Source of the DNA: Fictibacillus gelatini DSM 15865
GTDB taxonomy: Bacteria; Bacillota; Bacilli; Bacillales; Fictibacillaceae
Direction of reading: 5' to 3'
DNA length: 38,586 nt
NCBI RefSeq assembly: GCF_000430745.1
Contig: NZ_AUMP01000006.1
Location: forward strand, 1 to 38,586
Below are positions 1 to 8,986 of the stretch, piece after piece (position 1 is the stretch's first letter; each line of letters begins with the position of its first letter). Under the pieces are notes generated by a model, which saw only the letters and a list, made by a program, of their open reading frames with translations, did no database searches and was not told where the DNA came from. A program made the position numbers and the translations under genes.

Positions 1-1086
1 TTTCTTTTCGATACCCGTAATCGCCTTTTTCCCGAGTTTGGTGACGCCTTTTTTTATAAGTCCTCCGGGGACGGCATACTCTGCGATTTCTAATGGAGTG
101 CCTTCAAATGGGGAATCTAATTCTCGGACCCCTCCTGCCCGGTTTTTTGGTACCTTATCGACAATTTGATATTGTTTATTAAAATTCTTGTCTTTATATT
201 CCCTTACAATCATTCCATTGGCGAGGATATGGTAATCACCGTCATATTCCGCATATTCGTCAATGACATGAACCGTTTTGATTTTTTGTTCCTGTAGCGT
301 TTCAAATTCTTCTTTCGTTACGTTTTTATTTTGTAACTGTGCGATGTACGAAGACGCGATTAATTGTTCGTCCGCATCCGGGCGTCTATACTTGTTTTCA
401 TAAGGATTTGTCTTCTGGGCAAGGTCGCCTATCAAGTCATTATAGGTTTCATACGATGTGATTTGTTTTACCGAGTAATTTGAAATAGTCACTTCGCCGC
501 TTTTGATTGCCGAGCTGATCTGGTTGATATAGTTTGCCATCAAGGCGAGGTCTTGTTCTACCGTTTCCAGCGCGGCGGTTTGCGCTTTATCAAAGGCGTG
601 AAGCTGTTCGATCGTCGTTTTCGCATGTCGTTTCGCTCGCCAGATGTTTTCCACCACTTCTGTTTCATCAAGGAAAGGAAGATCAACAATATCCCGGACT
701 TCTTTCATCGCCTTGTTCGCTTCATCGACGATCCCGATGGTTGTTGTCTCTATTTTATGAAGTCCCGCTCTTACATCATGATCCAAAAAACTTTCGCTAA
801 TAAAGCCGTTTGGATCAGGCTCAAAATTTTTCAGCTGATTTTTGATCGATGTTAAAATGGCTTCATAATCTTTAATGAACGATTCAAAATAAAGCAAAAA
901 CGAAAGGTGGCATTCCTGATAGAACAAACGGATCGCCTGCCCTGCTTTTCCTTTAAGGGCGTTTTCGAGAGAAATAATGCCTTTTACCGCATTCTTTATC
1001 TGTTGAATCTGTCTGCTTAACGACTCCAAATATTTCTCGGTGTCACTGATCGATTGGTTCAACGCCCGGGCATCCAATACCTTCAT
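1..1086 (-). CDS. LXG-domain polymorphic toxin, N-terminal part (runs off left edge)
   Basis: The frame is open from ATG at 1086 to the window edge (362 codons), so the C-terminal toxin domain is outside. The ATG is preceded by AAGGAG seven bases upstream. The protein starts MKVLDARALNQSISDTEKYL, which is the usual opening of the LXG domain. About 230 residues of helical sequence follow, including a KGKAGQAIRLF segment, as is typical of LXG proteins exported by the type VII (Esx/Yuk) system. From about residue 240 the composition changes to a linker with a short hydrophobic patch (EIAEYAVPGGLIKKG), as seen before toxin domains. Family knowledge: such proteins are toxins that act on competing Firmicutes, with an immunity gene immediately downstream. 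Neither the toxin activity nor the immunity gene can be read here. It is divergent from hsdM. Confidence 0.85.
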   Translation of the reverse strand, partial: MKVLDARALNQSISDTEKYLESLSRQIQQIKNAVKGIISLENALKGKAGQAIRLFYQECHLSFLLYFESFIKDYEAILTSIKNQLKNFEPDPNGFISESFLDHDVRAGLHKIETTTIGIVDEANKAMKEVRDIVDLPFLDETEVVENIWRAKRHAKTTIEQLHAFDKAQTAALETVEQDLALMANYINQISSAIKSGEVTISNYSVKQITSYETYNDLIGDLAQKTNPYENKYRRPDADEQLIASSYIAQLQNKNVTKEEFETLQEQKIKTVHVIDEYAEYDGDYHILANGMIVREYKDKNFNKQYQIVDKVPKNRAGGVRELDSPFEGTPLEIAEYAVPGGLIKKGVTKLGKKAITGIEKK

Positions 1087-1336
1087 GAAGTCACTCCTTC
1101 TTTGGCCGGTGTCTACAAATTGATTATCCGGCTATCTCATTAATCCTTTTTCCTATTATAGGAAAATGCATTTTAATAGTGAATAGATTGAAAGAAAAAC
1201 AGGTCTATATACCTATTTATTCAAGCGGAAGTTGATAATATGCACAACCTATATTTTTGGAAGTAATTTTACATTCCTTGTAGTATAATTGGTCATATGG
1301 TAACAGTTTTTTATTTGATCAAAATGAGGTGCATCA
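1087..1336. other. Divergent intergenic region between LXG toxin gene and hsdM
   Basis: This stretch is AT-rich and has no open frame of note. A TATAAT hexamer at about 1283-1288 points toward hsdM, but no convincing -35 stands 17 bases before it, so a promoter is only suggested. The hsdM ribosome binding site GAGGTG lies at 1326-1331. Confidence 0.4.
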
Positions 1337-2815
1337 ATGATTACAGGTGAATTGAAGAACAAAGTAGATAAAGTGTGGGAAACATTCTGGACGGGCGGTA
1401 TTACAAACCCGCTTACCGTTATTGAACAATTTACCTATCTTCTTTATATAAAAACGCTTGATGAAAATGAAAAGAAAAAAGAAGCCGATGCGGAACTTTT
1501 AGGCTTGCCTTTTGATGGGATTTTTCCGAAGGATCAACCCGAGTTACGCTGGTCCATTTTTTCGAATATGGGCCCGGATGAAATGTATAAAGTCGTGTCG
1601 GAACAAGTTTTTCCCTTTATTAAAGGGTTAGGCGGGAAACAGTCGACCTATGCCAAATTTATGAAGGATGCGATCTTTGTCATTCCGACGCCTTCATTAC
1701 TTGCTAGAGTCGTCGCCGGCATTAACGGGCTATTCGCGGCAAGTCATTCGGATGGGAAAAAAGATACGCTTGGCGACCTTTATGAATATTTATTATCGAA
1801 GCTTTCCACCGCCGGAACGAACGGTCAGTTTCGAACCCCCCGCCACATTATCGATATGATGGTTCGGTTAATGAAGCCAACGCCAGAGGATATCATTGTT
1901 GACCCGGCTGCAGGATCGGCAGGTTTTCTTGTCGCTTCAGGTGAATATTTAAAAGAATCGCATCACGATATGTTTTTCATCCAGGGCTTGAAGGAGCATT
2001 TCAACCAGAACATGTTCCACGGATTTGAAATGGACGGAACGATGCTTAGAATTGGCGCGATGAACATGATGCTTCACGGTGTCGATAATCCGAATATCAC
2101 TTATCGTGACAGCCTGTCCGAACAAAATAAAGATACTGAACAATACACACTTGTTCTCGCTAATCCGCCGTTTAAAGGATCTTTGGATTACGAATCCGTG
2201 TCTGATGATTTATTAAAAGTGACGAAAACAAAGAAAACGGAACTACTATTCTTAGCACTTTTCCTTCGGTTACTCAAAAAAGGCGGACGCTGCGCTTCCA
2301 TCGTTCCGGACGGTGTTTTATTCGGTAGCTCCAATGCACATAAGTCGATTCGAAAAGAAATTGTGGACAATCATAAACTCGAAGCGATCATATCCATGCC
2401 ATCGGGCGTATTTAAACCATATGCCGGAGTTTCAACGGCCATCATGATCTTTACAAAAACAGGCGCAGGCGGCACAGACAACGTCTGGTTCTACGACATG
2501 AAAGCAGACGGCTACTCATTGGACGACAAACGAAACCCGATTGAAGCCAACGACATCCCCGATATTTTAACGAGATTTAACAATCTTGAAGCCGAAAAAG
2601 AACGAAAGCGGACCGAACAATCCTTCTTCGTACCGGTCGAGGAAATTCGCGAAAATGGATATGACCTGTCGATTAATAAGTATAAAGAGATTGAGTATGA
2701 GGAAGTGGAGTATGAGAAGCCGGAGGTAATTTTAAATCAAATTAATTTATTAGAAAACGATATTGTTAATGGGATAAACCTGCTTAAAGAATTATTAAAG
2801 GAAAAAGTGAAATGA
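1337..2815 (+). CDS. hsdM: Type I restriction-modification methyltransferase subunit HsdM
   Basis: This is the adenine-N6 DNA methyltransferase subunit of a type I restriction-modification complex; it works with HsdS to methylate the recognition site and is also part of the HsdR-containing nuclease. The N-terminal about 130 residues match the helical HsdM_N domain ([17 protein letters not shown]). The S-adenosylmethionine-binding motif I is DPAAGSAGF near residue 188, and the catalytic N6-adenine motif IV is NPPF near residue 275. The 492-residue length is normal. The ATG follows GAGGTG by five bases. Its stop overlaps the hsdS start (ATGA, 2812-2815), so the two are translationally coupled. 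Confidence 0.95.
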   Translation: MITGELKNKVDKVWETFWTGGITNPLTVIEQFTYLLYIKTLDENEKKKEADAELLGLPFDGIFPKDQPELRWSIFSNMGPDEMYKVVSEQVFPFIKGLGGKQSTYAKFMKDAIFVIPTPSLLARVVAGINGLFAASHSDGKKDTLGDLYEYLLSKLSTAGTNGQFRTPRHIIDMMVRLMKPTPEDIIVDPAAGSAGFLVASGEYLKESHHDMFFIQGLKEHFNQNMFHGFEMDGTMLRIGAMNMMLHGVDNPNITYRDSLSEQNKDTEQYTLVLANPPFKGSLDYESVSDDLLKVTKTKKTELLFLALFLRLLKKGGRCASIVPDGVLFGSSNAHKSIRKEIVDNHKLEAIISMPSGVFKPYAGVSTAIMIFTKTGAGGTDNVWFYDMKADGYSLDDKRNPIEANDIPDILTRFNNLEAEKERKRTEQSFFVPVEEIRENGYDLSINKYKEIEYEEVEYEKPEVILNQINLLENDIVNGINLLKELLKEKVK

Positions 2816-4041
2816 AAACAATGTATGAAACAAGATTTTTAAAAGGGTATATTGAACAAATTCGAGGAGTATCTTATAAAAAAAATCAAGTATCAGAAGT
2901 TCCAAAGAAAGGTTATATACCATTAATTAGAGCTACAAACATTCAAAACGGTGAATTAGTTTACGAGGACTTAATTTATGTAGAAGAGTCAATTGTAAAA
3001 GAAGAACAAAAAATACAATTAAATGATATTATTATTGCCGCTTCTAGTGGTAGTAAACATATCGTTGGAAAAGCGGCTCAGGCAAAAGAGAGTAAACTAT
3101 GTACTTTTGGTGCATTTTGCAAATTGATTCGCCCTAAAATAAACGAGATAGATCCCTTATTTTTAAATTATTTTTTTAAAACTAACTACTATTCTCGTAC
3201 TATTTCTGAATCCGTTAATGGGGCTAATATTAACAATATAAGAAATGAACATATAGATAATTTAGTGATACCAATACCTTCAATAAACAATCAGAGAAGA
3301 ATTGGAAAGACATTGAAATTGGCCGAATCCCTTATAAATAAACGCAAAGCCCAAATCGCAGCGTTATCTTCCCTCGCGCAAAGTGTGTTTTTGGAGATGT
3401 TTGGTGAACCCTCTTCAAATAAACATAATTTTGAAAAAATAAAACTTTCAGATGCTATAATTTCATTAGAAGCAGGTTTAAGTACTGGAGGAGAAAATAA
3501 AATAAAGAAGAATAACGAGTTAGGTGTGTTAACTACCAGTGCAGTAACATATGGTATCTTTAATCCAAATGCATATAAAGTTCTAAATAAAAAAATTGAT
3601 AAAGAAAAGAAACTTATTCACCCAACTAAATATTCAATTTTAGTTAGTAGAATGAATACTAAGGATCTTGTAGGTGCTTCTTGTATAGTAGAAGAAGACT
3701 ATTATGACCTGTTTATTCCAGATAGATTATGGAAAATAATCTTGAACTTGAATATTGTTAATCCATATTATTTTATCAATGCAATTCAACAAAAATACTT
3801 TAGAGCTAAATTATCTAAAGAAGCCACAGGCACAAGTGGATCTATGCTAAATATTTCTCAACAAAAATTCAAAAATATGGAAATTTTATTGCCATCTATT
3901 GATCAACAAAACAAATTTTCGGATATTCTTAATAAGATTTCTAAGAGCAAATTAAAAATTCAAAGAAGTCTTTTACAATTAGAAACCAACTTCAACTCCC
4001 TATTACACCGCGCCTTCAAAGGCGAGTTATTCAACGATTAA
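2812..4041 (+). CDS. hsdS: Type I restriction-modification specificity subunit HsdS
   Basis: This subunit sets the DNA sequence recognised by the HsdM/HsdR complex. It has two target-recognition domains: the first includes IPLIRATNIQNGELVYEDL and IIIAASSGS, the second starts near residue 215 (IKLSDAIISLEAGLSTGG). Each is followed by a conserved helical spacer (NNQRRIGKTLKLAESLINKR and DQQNKFSDILNKISKSKLK). The C-terminus ends in the typical LLHRAFKGELF motif. The 409-residue length is normal for two complete domains. The recognition domains are clearly richer in A and T than hsdM and hsdR, while the spacers (for example 3340-3410) are closer to the neighbours, which fits exchange of recognition domains by recombination. 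No second or inverted hsdS copy is present, so phase variation by inversion is not supported. The recognition sequence cannot be predicted from sequence alone. Confidence 0.94.
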   Translation: MKTMYETRFLKGYIEQIRGVSYKKNQVSEVPKKGYIPLIRATNIQNGELVYEDLIYVEESIVKEEQKIQLNDIIIAASSGSKHIVGKAAQAKESKLCTFGAFCKLIRPKINEIDPLFLNYFFKTNYYSRTISESVNGANINNIRNEHIDNLVIPIPSINNQRRIGKTLKLAESLINKRKAQIAALSSLAQSVFLEMFGEPSSNKHNFEKIKLSDAIISLEAGLSTGGENKIKKNNELGVLTTSAVTYGIFNPNAYKVLNKKIDKEKKLIHPTKYSILVSRMNTKDLVGASCIVEEDYYDLFIPDRLWKIILNLNIVNPYYFINAIQQKYFRAKLSKEATGTSGSMLNISQQKFKNMEILLPSIDQQNKFSDILNKISKSKLKIQRSLLQLETNFNSLLHRAFKGELFND

Positions 4042-4082
4042 CCTTGTTTCACAAATTTATGCTTTCATCAGGGGGGATCGAT

Positions 4083-7000
4083 TTGTTCAGCAACTTTCAA
4101 TTTCTACAGGAGAAAGCTCAATTTGATAGTTTTGCGAACGCTTGTCTGGAGGCGGAGAGGAGCCTTCAGGTAAGCCCCGCTACGTGTGCGATTTTGACGC
4201 GGAGGGCGCTTGAGCTTGCGGTGAAATGGCTGTATGCGTCAGACAGCGAATTGAAGGTGCCATATCAGGACAATTTATCAAGCTTGATTCACGAACGGAC
4301 GTTTTTGTCGATTATTGATGAAGACTTGTTTCCTTTATTGAAATACATTATTAAGCTGGGAAATGTCGCCGTTCATACCAATTCAGTCATCACAAGAGAC
4401 GAAGCGGTGCTCGCGTTACATAACCTTCACCAATTCATCGACTGGCTTGACTATTGTTACTCCGAAAATTATTCCGAATCCGAATTCAAGGAAGAAGTTC
4501 TTCTGACCGGAGAAGAACCTCGAAAACGGCCGGAAGAATATAAAGAACTTTATGAAAAATTGAGCTCAAAAGATCGTAAATTAGAAGATTTAATGCGGGA
4601 AAATGAACAGCTCCGCAAACAATTAACGGAAAAACGGAAAGAAAATACGCAAGAATATGACTTCCAGGTTGACGAGCTTTCCGAATTCAATACGCGGAAA
4701 ATTTATATTGATATCGAATTGAAATTGGCAGGTTGGGAATTTGGCAGAGACGTTCTTGAAGAATATGAAGTGACTGGCATGCCGAATCATCAGGCAATAG
4801 GTTTTGTCGATTATGTGCTGCTCGGGGATAACGGCAAGCCGGTCGCCGTCGTAGAGGCGAAGAAAACATCCTATGACGCCAATAAAGGAAAACACCAGGC
4901 CAAACTATATGCCGATTGTATTGAACAAATGCACGGACAGCGGCCGATCATTTTCTATACGAACGGATTTGATATTCGTCTCTGGGACGACCTCAACTAC
5001 CCGGAACGAAAAGTATCGGGCTTTTATACAAAAGCGGACCTCGAGCGTCTCATTGACCGCCGGATGATCAAACGGCCGCTCGTTGATATTGAAATTAATG
5101 ATGATATTTCGAATCGGTACTATCAAAAAGAAGCCATTTTATCAGTGTGTGAAGCTCTTCAAGGGAAGCAACGAAAAGCGCTGCTCGTCATGGCGACAGG
5201 AAGCGGGAAAACGAGGACAGCCATATCTCTCGTTGATGTGCTTGTACGCCACAATTGGGTGAAAAATGTATTGTTTCTAGCAGATCGAAAGGCGCTCGTT
5301 CTTCAGGCAAAGAAAAATTTCAATAACCTTCTTCCGAGCATGACGTTGTGCAATTTACTCGATAATAAAGATAACCCGGAACTAGCGCGCATGGTCTTCT
5401 CCACTTATCCGACAATGATGAACGCCATTGATGACGCCAAGCGGAAAGACGGTAATAAACTATTTACCGTCGGGCATTTTGATTTAATTATTGTCGACGA
5501 AAGCCATCGGAGTATTTATAAGAAATACCGGGCCATTTTTGACTATTTTGATGGAATCTTACTAGGATTAACGGCAACGCCAAAAGATGACATCGATAAA
5601 AATACGTATGATGTCTTTGGTCTAGAAACCGGCGCTCCAACTTACGCATATGAGCTGGAACAAGCCGTTAAAGATAAATTTTTGGTTGATTATCGGACGA
5701 TTGAATCGACTTCCAAAATTTTAGATGATGGACTTCGTTACGATGAATTGTCCGATGAAGAAAAAGAGCATTATGAAGATACATTTGATGAAGAAGAAGG
5801 CGAAATCATCAGCAATTCGGCCGTCAACCAATGGCTCTTCAACGACAGCACGATAGACCATGTGTTAAATGACCTGATGGAAAAAGGAATCAAGGTCGAA
5901 GGCGGCGATAAGTTAGGAAAAACGATTATTTTTGCTAACAATTCAAAGCATGCAAAGCGAATTGTCGAGCGGTTTAATCATATGTATCCGCAATATAACG
6001 GGAAATTCGCAAGCCAAATTGACTATAACGTTGATTATGTCCAAAATCTTATCGATGATTTTTCAACAAAGACGAAATATCCGCAAATTGCCGTATCGGT
6101 CGATATGTTAGATACAGGTGTCGACATCCCTGAAGTCGTGAACCTTGTATTTTTCAAAAAAGTCCGTTCGAAGTCAAAGTTCTGGCAAATGATCGGACGC
6201 GGCACCCGTCTTTGTCCGAATCTTTTCGGAATTGGCGAAGATAAAACGCATTTTATTATCTTTGATTACTTACGAAACTTCGAGTTTTTCCGCCAGAATG
6301 AGAAAGGAATTGAAGGAAGAGTCTCCATTGGGTTAACCGAACGAATTTTTAATTTAAAAGTGGATATCATTAAAGAACTTCAAGCGATTCATTTTCAAGA
6401 AGAACCGTATATTCGCCATCGGAATGAATTAATTGATAGTGTGTATGAAGAGATAAACCAGCTTAATGATGAAAACTTCCAGGTAAGAATGCATTTACAA
6501 TATGTCCATAAATATAAAAACCGGGCGAACTGGCAGGCGCTTACCGTTACAAATGTCAGTGAAATTCAAGAACATATTTCCCCATTAATCATTTCAATTG
6601 CCGATGATGAACTTGCCAAACGTTTTGACAGTCTCATGTATACAATTGAACTGGCTAAACTGACGGCAAAAAATGCAACAAGACCCATCAACAGTGTCGT
6701 CCGGACTGCGGAAGAGTTATGTAAGCTAAGTACGATACCGGCGGTTGACGCCCATCGGGAAATCTTGTTAAAGGTGCAATCCGAAACATTCTGGGAAGAG
6801 GCAGACCTTTTTGAGCTTGAAGAAGTGCGCCAGGCCATTCGCGATCTTGTGAAGTTCTTAGAAAAGGAAAGCCAAAAGGATTACTATACGAACTTTAAAG
6901 ATAATTTTACAATTATTAGTGAAGATGGCACTCCTTTTTATGCTTCAAATGATCTGCATAATTACCGGAAAAAAGTGAATCAATACCTAAAAGAACACCA

Positions 7001-7427
7001 GGATCAACTCGCGATTTATAAGCTTCGCCACAATAAGCCGTTAACGAAGCAGGATGTTGAAACACTTGAGAGAATCTTGTGGAACGAGTTAGGGACGGAA
7101 GAAGAGTATAAAAAAGAATTCGGTGACACGCCGGTCACAAAGCTGGTCAGACAAATTGTAGGATTGGATATTCATGCGGCCAACGAAGCATTTTCGGAGT
7201 TTCTTAACGAAGAAAAACTGAACGTTCACCAGCTTCGTTTCGTTAAGCTCATCATTGATTATGTGGTCAAAAACGGAACGCTTGAAAAAAAAGTATTGCA
7301 AGAAGACCCGTTCCGTTCGCTTGGTAGTGTAACGGATCTATTTCGAGACAACATCGACCACGCCCGCGGGATCATCCGGGTCATCGACATGATTAACCGG
7401 AATTCGGAGGAAGTGGAAGGAGCTTAA
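4083..7427 (+). CDS. hsdR: Type I restriction endonuclease subunit HsdR with N-terminal DUF4145 domain
   Basis: This is the ATP-driven translocase and nuclease subunit of the type I system. I place the start at TTG 4083 because GGGGGG at 4071-4076 is a good binding site six bases upstream; an earlier in-frame TTG at 4044 has none. Domains in order: a DUF4145-like helical domain (residues about 10-110, SPATCAILTRRALELAVKWL), a charged coiled coil (about 145-190), the nuclease with Asp in GFVDYVLL near 241 and the ExK of VVEAKK near 256, then the SF2 helicase. Helicase motifs are Walker A MATGSGKT near 369, DESH near 469, LTATP near 494 and the arginine-finger motif GRGTR near 702. The C-terminal region matches the EcoEI-type HsdR C-domain. 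All key motifs are intact, so the enzyme looks functional. Confidence 0.93.
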   Translation: MFSNFQFLQEKAQFDSFANACLEAERSLQVSPATCAILTRRALELAVKWLYASDSELKVPYQDNLSSLIHERTFLSIIDEDLFPLLKYIIKLGNVAVHTNSVITRDEAVLALHNLHQFIDWLDYCYSENYSESEFKEEVLLTGEEPRKRPEEYKELYEKLSSKDRKLEDLMRENEQLRKQLTEKRKENTQEYDFQVDELSEFNTRKIYIDIELKLAGWEFGRDVLEEYEVTGMPNHQAIGFVDYVLLGDNGKPVAVVEAKKTSYDANKGKHQAKLYADCIEQMHGQRPIIFYTNGFDIRLWDDLNYPERKVSGFYTKADLERLIDRRMIKRPLVDIEINDDISNRYYQKEAILSVCEALQGKQRKALLVMATGSGKTRTAISLVDVLVRHNWVKNVLFLADRKALVLQAKKNFNNLLPSMTLCNLLDNKDNPELARMVFSTYPTMMNAIDDAKRKDGNKLFTVGHFDLIIVDESHRSIYKKYRAIFDYFDGILLGLTATPKDDIDKNTYDVFGLETGAPTYAYELEQAVKDKFLVDYRTIESTSKILDDGLRYDELSDEEKEHYEDTFDEEEGEIISNSAVNQWLFNDSTIDHVLNDLMEKGIKVEGGDKLGKTIIFANNSKHAKRIVERFNHMYPQYNGKFASQIDYNVDYVQNLIDDFSTKTKYPQIAVSVDMLDTGVDIPEVVNLVFFKKVRSKSKFWQMIGRGTRLCPNLFGIGEDKTHFIIFDYLRNFEFFRQNEKGIEGRVSIGLTERIFNLKVDIIKELQAIHFQEEPYIRHRNELIDSVYEEINQLNDENFQVRMHLQYVHKYKNRANWQALTVTNVSEIQEHISPLIISIADDELAKRFDSLMYTIELAKLTAKNATRPINSVVRTAEELCKLSTIPAVDAHREILLKVQSETFWEEADLFELEEVRQAIRDLVKFLEKESQKDYYTNFKDNFTIISEDGTPFYASNDLHNYRKKVNQYLKEHQDQLAIYKLRHNKPLTKQDVETLERILWNELGTEEEYKKEFGDTPVTKLVRQIVGLDIHAANEAFSEFLNEEKLNVHQLRFVKLIIDYVVKNGTLEKKVLQEDPFRSLGSVTDLFRDNIDHARGIIRVIDMINRNSEEVEGA

Positions 7428-7432
7428 AATAT

Positions 7433-7462
7433 AAGGGAGAATTCATTCCTGAGTTCTCCCTT
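7433..7462. terminator. Hairpin after hsdR
   Basis: Arms AAGGGAGAAT and GTTCTCCCTT enclose a ten-base loop just after the hsdR stop. The T-run is poor on the plus strand and better on the minus strand. A near-copy of the hairpin occurs at 8413-8442. Confidence 0.55.
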
Positions 7463-7498
7463 ACTATCAATGCCGGAAACTATAAGAGGCGGGAAATT

Positions 7499-7870
7499 AT
7501 GTTGAAAAGAAAATTTGTAGTGGCTGTCATGATTTTCGTACTTTCAAGTGTAGTGATTTCTTTCCTTTGTCCTTTGGAAACTTTTTTAGGGGAAAAGAGC
7601 TCTTTTCTTTCTAATCTATTAATGGTTTCCATTTATACAGGGGCAGGAGTCTTTTTGTACGGTTTTCCCGTATCCATCGCCATAGAATGGATGACAAAAA
7701 GCTGGGGTGACGCAAGATTTTTCTTTGCATTTTCTTTCCATCTGATTTTTGGGGTTTTGCCTGTTTTTATCCTGTGGTCCTTCACTCTATTTTCTATCAT
7801 CATTTCCGTATGTTATTTTCTCTTAGACGAATTTTTCAAACATAAAACAGGACTCGCAAAATTAACTTAG
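7499..7870 (+). CDS. Small integral membrane protein (possibly UPF0715 family)
   Basis: The 123-residue protein starts with a basic MLKRK and has four hydrophobic segments, roughly residues 6-24, 38-60, 72-88 and 90-112, so it should be an inner-membrane protein. The middle segment FLYGFPVSIAIEWM recalls the small Bacillus UPF0715 membrane proteins (YwlA-like), whose function is not established. The ATG at 7499 has only a modest purine stretch (GAGGCGG) upstream. It is flanked by hairpins on both sides, so it is probably a single-gene unit. I infer no function. Confidence 0.6.
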   Translation: MLKRKFVVAVMIFVLSSVVISFLCPLETFLGEKSSFLSNLLMVSIYTGAGVFLYGFPVSIAIEWMTKSWGDARFFFAFSFHLIFGVLPVFILWSFTLFSIIISVCYFLLDEFFKHKTGLAKLT

Positions 7871-7892
7871 GGGTTACCACTATCTTCATTTA

Positions 7893-7930
7893 AAAAGGCC
7901 AGTTTCCTTAAGTATGGAAAATGACCTTTC
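7893..7930. terminator. Hairpin between convergent genes at 7870 and 7944
   Basis: The arms AAAGGCCAGTTTCC and GGAAAATGACCTTT pair imperfectly around a short loop. It sits between the stops of two convergent genes and could terminate both. Confidence 0.55.
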
Positions 7931-7943
7931 GAATCATTCAAAG

Positions 7944-8381
7944 TTAGTCGGCTTCTGGCCAATCCCAGCCTAGCTGCAGGAAGAGTCCGAGACGGTCGCT
8001 GACTGCGCGAATCTCACTAATTTTATCGTTCTTTATTGTAAAAATGAAGATGGCCTCGTTTTCAAAACTACGGTTGGTCGGCAGCGGCATGCGCGGGTGG
8101 GGTCCAGTATGGGAGCCGCTTTGTGTAATTCGTGCAACCACGGAGGAGTTTTCGGCAATCAGTTCCTCAATTTGAAACTGCAACGGATGGAAGGCCGCCA
8201 GCTGCTGCCGGATGCCATCGAAAGCCGCACCTGGCTTGTCTTCCTCACCGTGAATGATTTTATTATGATCAACGACGTCTCGAGACATAAACTCTATTAG
8301 TTTCTCTAGTTGGCGCTCATTAATAACCTTAAAGAAATTCTCCACCACTTTTTTATTGCTTGAAAGCTTCGACTCTTCCAT
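7944..8381 (-). CDS. SnoaL-like / ester cyclase family protein (NTF2-like fold)
   Basis: The 145-residue protein has the hallmarks of the SnoaL-like NTF2 fold: an N-terminal helix VVENFFKVINERQLEKLIEF, then MSRDVVDHNKI, a central segment PLQFQIEELIAENSSVVARI, and a C-terminal FTIKNDKISEIRAVSDRLGL ending in GWDWPE. Such proteins bind small hydrophobic molecules. Some are cyclases or isomerases and many have no known substrate; none can be assigned here. The ATG follows GGTGG on the minus strand. It is separated from the upstream VOC gene by a hairpin (8413-8442), so the two need not be co-transcribed. Confidence 0.75.
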   Translation of the reverse strand: MEESKLSSNKKVVENFFKVINERQLEKLIEFMSRDVVDHNKIIHGEEDKPGAAFDGIRQQLAAFHPLQFQIEELIAENSSVVARITQSGSHTGPHPRMPLPTNRSFENEAIFIFTIKNDKISEIRAVSDRLGLFLQLGWDWPEAD

Positions 8382-8412
8382 TTTTCAACCACCTTTACGC
8401 GGTTTAATATTT

Positions 8413-8442
8413 AAGGGAGAATTCCGTTCTGAACTCTCCCTT
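8413..8442. terminator. Hairpin between VOC and SnoaL-like genes, near-copy of 7433-7462
   Basis: Arms AAGGGAGA and TCTCCCTT with additional pairing inside. It lies three bases past the stop of the VOC gene on the minus strand and shares arms and the AATTC core with the hairpin after hsdR. Confidence 0.5.
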
Positions 8443-8447
8443 TAAAA

Positions 8448-8831
8448 CTATCTCTCAACCAACTCAAGCTTTTCTCCATCCGGCCCTTCAAAGAAGGCGA
8501 TTTTTACCGTACCGTTTAAAATGCTTCGCGGCGATTCGTCAACCAATTTCACTCTGAAACTTGCCAACCTCTCTAGCTCGGCTTCGATATTGTCTACGGA
8601 AAAAGCAAGATGATTCACTCTGCCTTCTTGTTCGCCAACTCCTCTTCCGCCAATTAACTCCACTTCAACAGCGTCTTCCCCTGGAAACGCCAAAAAGGCA
8701 AGTTCCACCTCATCATTTAAAGCCTCTCTCAGGCGTAGCTTAAGACCTAACACGTTTTGATAGAAATCAAGCGACCGGTCCATGTCACTTACCATAATGC
8801 CGGTATGTTCCAACTTTTTAATCATATTCAT
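8448..8831 (-). CDS. VOC superfamily protein (glyoxalase / dioxygenase-like)
   Basis: The 127-residue protein contains both beta-alpha-beta-beta-beta modules of the vicinal oxygen chelate fold. The first begins KKLEHTGIMVSDMDRSLDFY with a candidate metal-binding His in EHTGI, and the second begins GRVNHLAFSVDNIEAELERL with His in NHLAF. Glu residues in VEVELIGG and EKLELVER are in the usual ligand positions. The size fits a lactoylglutathione lyase-like or uncharacterised VOC enzyme; the substrate cannot be told. ATG 8831 is chosen because GGAG lies five bases upstream, though the ATG at 8825 is close behind. Confidence 0.85.
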   Translation of the reverse strand: MNMIKKLEHTGIMVSDMDRSLDFYQNVLGLKLRLREALNDEVELAFLAFPGEDAVEVELIGGRGVGEQEGRVNHLAFSVDNIEAELERLASFRVKLVDESPRSILNGTVKIAFFEGPDGEKLELVER

Positions 8832-8986
8832 TCACACTCCGTCCTATACATTCAAATCAAGCAGGGCATGGTTCTCAAGAAGTAGCTACTATCTTGTTGT
8901 TTCTTTATTTTAACCTCATAGATAAGTAAACTTCCAATAATAAAACCATTATTTCTGTGGCTGTCAGTATTCAATAATATTAAAAT
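8832..8986. other. Intergenic, no gene seen
   Basis: AT-rich DNA between the VOC gene and the MFS remnant. I see no hairpin or repeat here. Confidence 0.3.

Noticed and set aside
553-855. Plus-strand frames inside the LXG gene
   Set aside because: The minus-strand frame is open for 362 codons with a clear LXG domain, so these are shadows.
2812-4041. Phase-variable hsdS by inversion
   Set aside because: There is no second hsdS, no recombinase gene and no inverted repeat around the recognition domains in the window.
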